Shown piece after piece: positions 14,943 through 17,382 of a DNA stretch of 17,382 nucleotides (positions are counted from its first letter, which is position 1; every line of letters starts with the position of its first letter). The notes beneath the pieces were generated by a model, which was not told the DNA's origin, ran no database searches, and saw nothing but the letters and a program-made list of their open reading frames with translations. The translations under genes and the position numbers were made by a program. Source of the DNA: CAZSAT01 sp964604675 (GTDB lineage: Bacteria; Myxococcota_A; UBA796; CAJQPC01); the NCBI GenBank assembly GCA_964604675.1, contig CAZSAT010000145.1:1-17382 (forward strand), read 5' to 3'.

Positions 14943-16820
14943 ATGATCCCCTTCTTCACGCTCTTGTCGTGCGCGACCGAGACCATCCCGGCCCCCGAGC
15001 CCGGCGAGCTCGTGGCCGGCCTGGCCGAGGCACGCATCCCCGCGCCGCTGGGCATCGGCACGGCCGGCAACGGGCCCTTCGACGCCCCGTCGTCGAACTC
15101 GCCCTTCGCCGACATCTACCCGGCCACCACGCGGCTGCACGGCCACCCCGAGATCAGCGTGGTGGCGCTCTCGCGGGGAGCGGGCTTCGAGGTGGTCTTC
15201 GTTCGGGTCGACGCGGTGGGCATGTTCCAGCAGCTCCGACGCGCCGTCGTCCTCGAGCTGGAAGAACGCCTCGGGCGAAGCATGGACGACGCCCTGGTCC
15301 TGGGCGCCACCCACACCCACTCCGGCCCCGGTCGTGTGATCGACGGCGGCGGCATCTTCGATCTCATCGCCGACAGCTTCTTCCCCGAGTACTACCAGAG
15401 GCTGGTCGACACCATCGCCGACACCGTCGAGGCCGCGCTCGCCGACGCTGCGCCCGCACGCGTGGCCCACGCCATGGCGGCCAGCGACGACGCGCACTCG
15501 GACCGGCGGTGCGAAGACGGCGGGGAAGACGAGGATGGCTACCAGAACCCCACGCTGCCGGTGCTCGCGGTCGAGCGGGACGGACGCATCGAGGCGCTGG
15601 TGATGTCCTACGCCATCCACGGCACCGTGCTCGGCATCGACGAGCTCACCCTGTCCCAGGACGTCTCGGGAGCGATCGAGGAGGCGGTCGAGGATCGCTT
15701 CGACCACCCCGTCCAGGCACTGCTCTTCCAGAGCTGGGGCGCCGACATGGCGCCGGGCAACCCGGACGTCGCCTCGACCGAGGTCGACGGGCTGCCCGAG
15801 GGCTACGCCAAGATGGCGCGCATCGGGAGCACGGTGGCCGACGCGGTCGAGAGCGTGACCGTGGACCTGGACTGGGACGAGGCCCCCGAGATCCGGATGC
15901 ACACCCACCGCCACCCCATCGACCGCACCTGGATCGGCTACGACGACGAGACCTTCCCCTACGAGTACGGCGCGGTCTACTGCGCGGCCGACGAAGACTG
16001 CGACCCCGCCACGAGCGACCCCGACCTCGATCAGCAGTGCGTGCCCTTCAACGAGGACTACCCGGCGCCCAACCAGACCCTGATGACCGCGGGCGTGATC
16101 GGTGGCCTGCACCTGCAGACCTTCCCCGGCGAGCCCGGCACCCGCCTCGCCGAGAGGGTGCTCGACGACATCGCGGCCCAGCACGGCGACCTCGACGTGA
16201 TGTTCCTCGGCTACGCCCAGGACTACCTCGGGTACTCCATCCTCGAAGACGACTGGTGGCAGGGGGGCTACGAAGCCTCGGGAGCGCTGTGGGGGCCTCA
16301 GCAGGGCGAGTACCTGGTCGGGCGGGCCGTGGACACCTTCCGGCGCATGTTCGACCGCGACACCTTCGACACGCTCGAGCCAGACCACATCACGCCCTTC
16401 TCGCTCGGTGAGCTGGACGACTGGCCGGTCGAGGGCGCGCTCGAGGTGGGCACCTTCCAGATCGACGCGAACACGGGCTACGGCCCCGACGAGATCGTGA
16501 GCGTCACGGTGAACGGCACCGACCCCTGGCTGGGAGCGCCGGTGGCCACGCTCCAGAGCGCCGATGGCACCCCGATCAGCCGCCCCGGGGGGCAGCCGGT
16601 CACCAGCGAGGGCTACGCCTTCTGGCTCGACCTCGTCCCCGATCCCGCCTACGACGACGCCGCCCATCCCACCACGCGCACCTTTGCGTGGACCGTGTCG
16701 ATGCCCGTCACCCGGCCCGTGGACGGAGCGCTGCCTGCCGGCGACTACCGCCTCTCGATCGCCATCCCCACCCAGGACGGGCCGGTGACCGTGACGAGCG
16801 CCGACTTCAGCGTCAACTGA
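14943..16820 (+). CDS. neutral ceramidase-family lipoprotein (nucleophile Ser apparently replaced)
   Basis: The 625-aa protein starts MIPFFTLLSCATE; lipobox LLSC places Cys10 as the lipid anchor. GGAGG (14934-14938) precedes ATG 14943, and an in-frame TGA at 14916-14918 with no start between fixes it. Neutral ceramidases are extracytoplasmic zinc amidases that split ceramide into sphingosine and fatty acid. Their signature is visible: THTHSGPG (123-130, His126), YAIHGT (223-228, His226), FPGEPGT (394-400, Glu397) and YAQDYLGY (424-431, Tyr431), which match the zinc ligands of the Pseudomonas enzyme. A beta-type C-terminal domain (about 500-625) is as in the family. The GDVSPN motif that carries the nucleophilic Ser appears as GADMAPGN (266-273), giving Ala270. 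Either the chemistry differs, another residue serves, or it is not a true ceramidase. The stop overlaps the opposite Rieske gene by 8 bp. Confidence 0.88.
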   Translation: MIPFFTLLSCATETIPAPEPGELVAGLAEARIPAPLGIGTAGNGPFDAPSSNSPFADIYPATTRLHGHPEISVVALSRGAGFEVVFVRVDAVGMFQQLRRAVVLELEERLGRSMDDALVLGATHTHSGPGRVIDGGGIFDLIADSFFPEYYQRLVDTIADTVEAALADAAPARVAHAMAASDDAHSDRRCEDGGEDEDGYQNPTLPVLAVERDGRIEALVMSYAIHGTVLGIDELTLSQDVSGAIEEAVEDRFDHPVQALLFQSWGADMAPGNPDVASTEVDGLPEGYAKMARIGSTVADAVESVTVDLDWDEAPEIRMHTHRHPIDRTWIGYDDETFPYEYGAVYCAADEDCDPATSDPDLDQQCVPFNEDYPAPNQTLMTAGVIGGLHLQTFPGEPGTRLAERVLDDIAAQHGDLDVMFLGYAQDYLGYSILEDDWWQGGYEASGALWGPQQGEYLVGRAVDTFRRMFDRDTFDTLEPDHITPFSLGELDDWPVEGALEVGTFQIDANTGYGPDEIVSVTVNGTDPWLGAPVATLQSADGTPISRPGGQPVTSEGYAFWLDLVPDPAYDDAAHPTTRTFAWTVSMPVTRPVDGALPAGDYRLSIAIPTQDGPVTVTSADFSVN

Positions 16821-17331
16821 TGCTGTCCACGTCCACGTAGACCCCATCGGCGGTCACCTCCACGTCGACCTCGGCGAGATCGGTGGTCGCGGGGCCGTTG
16901 GTGACGCTGCCGTCGGGCTCGAAGGTGGAGCCGTGGCACGGGCAGGTGTGCTGGCTGCCGTCGAAGCTCGTCGAGCAGGCCTGGTGGGTACACACCGCGA
17001 GCACGGCGTACACGTCGCCCCCTTCGTTGATCACCACGATCGACAGCCCGCCGTTGGAGATGGTGCAGTAGCCGCCGTCCTCCTCCAGCTCCGGGCAGTC
17101 GTCGTAGGACAGGAAGTAGCGGTCGTCGTCGGTGGCACCACCGGTGTCGGCGGTGTCGGCCACCGAGGTGTCGCTCCCGCCGTCGTCGGCACCGCCGCCG
17201 GTGGTGTCGGGCGCCTCCGAGCCGGTGCCGCCGCTGCCGAAGCCGGCGTCGCCGCCTCCACAGCCCGCCAGCACGCCGAAGGCCAGCCCACCCCGCAGGA
17301 GGCCGCGTCGATCGAGTCGGAGTCGCTTCAC
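16813..17331 (-). CDS. Rieske [2Fe-2S] lipoprotein with Tat-like signal
   Basis: The 172-aa protein starts at GTG 17331; AGGAGG (17339-17344) lies 7 bases upstream. The N-terminus MKRLRLDRRGLLRGGLAFGV has a twin-arginine motif (DRRGLL) and then LAGC, so export folded by Tat followed by lipidation at Cys24 is likely, as suits a cofactor-bearing protein. A long Gly/Asp/Thr/Ser linker (about 25-70) follows. The Rieske fold has box 1 CTHQAC (114-119) and box 2 CPCHGSTF (130-137): Cys114, His116, Cys130 and His133 would hold the [2Fe-2S] cluster, and Cys119 and Cys132 match the disulphide pair of bc1/b6f-type Rieske proteins. There is no transmembrane helix beyond the signal and no cytochrome b gene nearby, so it is probably a stand-alone periplasmic electron carrier rather than a bc1 subunit. 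Confidence 0.92.
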   Translation of the reverse strand: MKRLRLDRRGLLRGGLAFGVLAGCGGGDAGFGSGGTGSEAPDTTGGGADDGGSDTSVADTADTGGATDDDRYFLSYDDCPELEEDGGYCTISNGGLSIVVINEGGDVYAVLAVCTHQACSTSFDGSQHTCPCHGSTFEPDGSVTNGPATTDLAEVDVEVTADGVYVDVDSIS

Positions 17332-17382
17332 TGGTAGACCTCCTACCGACCCGCCGGCATTGCGGCACGTCGGGTCAGTAGG
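17332..17382 (-). promoter_or_regulatory. 5' region of the Rieske gene (window end)
   Basis: This contains the AGGAGG ribosome site (17339-17344) and a weak inverted repeat GACCCG (17348-17353) / CGGGTC (17371-17376). No promoter can be assigned; the region is cut by the window edge. Confidence 0.3.

Noticed and set aside
14784..16847. Long minus-strand open frame of almost 700 codons opposite the ceramidase-like gene
   Set aside because: Its composition is dominated by Gly, Val, Asp, His and Arg with no motif. The plus strand has a recognisable enzyme with lipobox and zinc-site motifs.

Overview
The window is about 17.4 kb of very GC-rich DNA packed with protein genes. No rRNA, tRNA, CRISPR array, transposase or phage gene is visible. 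Several features suggest a myxobacterium-like member of the Myxococcota or a related former deltaproteobacterial lineage, probably from an environmental genome: very high third-position GC, many secreted lipoproteins, a Ser/Thr protein kinase fused to a signalling ATPase, a Thr-Asp repeat linker, a TIG domain, and a secreted hydrolase with a 'PFPDD' N-terminus. This assignment is inference from composition and gene style, not a database match.

Layout. 1-377 (-) is the N-terminal part of a short-chain dehydrogenase cut by the window edge. Divergent to it, 472-582 (+) is a 36-residue acidic small ORF behind a perfect Shine-Dalgarno. A dense cluster of hairpins (587-732) separates it from a convergent operon. 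That minus-strand operon (6503 down to 748) reads: a divergent HDOD-like protein, a MalK-type ATPase, a fused sugar-binding protein plus MalF-type permease, a MalG-type permease, and a TIG/Asp-Thr-linker lipoprotein. The transporter genes overlap or nearly touch, so they are probably translated together as one carbohydrate importer with a surface lipoprotein.

The middle of the window has an unrecognised lipoprotein (6671-7669, -) whose 5' end overlaps head-to-head with a 1086-residue kinase (7650-10910, +). The kinase carries a STAND-type NTPase, one membrane span and two blocks of pentapeptide repeats. Behind it lies a small gene that can be read only through an apparent frameshift (10955-11348). 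Its stop overlaps the start of a large secreted alpha/beta-hydrolase lipoprotein (11345-13276). Then come two tandem paralogous exported PDZ proteins (13337-14107 and 14129-14917) and a neutral-ceramidase-family lipoprotein (14943-16820). That gene overlaps tail-to-tail by 8 bp with a Rieske iron-sulphur lipoprotein (16813-17331, -).

The most noteworthy items are: (1) four lipoproteins whose signal peptides have only 6-9 residues before the lipobox Cys, each bounded by an upstream in-frame stop so they cannot be longer; (2) the kinase-STAND-membrane-pentapeptide fusion; (3) the structured hairpin cluster; (4) the frameshifted coupled gene; (5) a ceramidase homologue that keeps its zinc ligands but seems to lack the nucleophilic serine; (6) the binding-protein/permease fusion.
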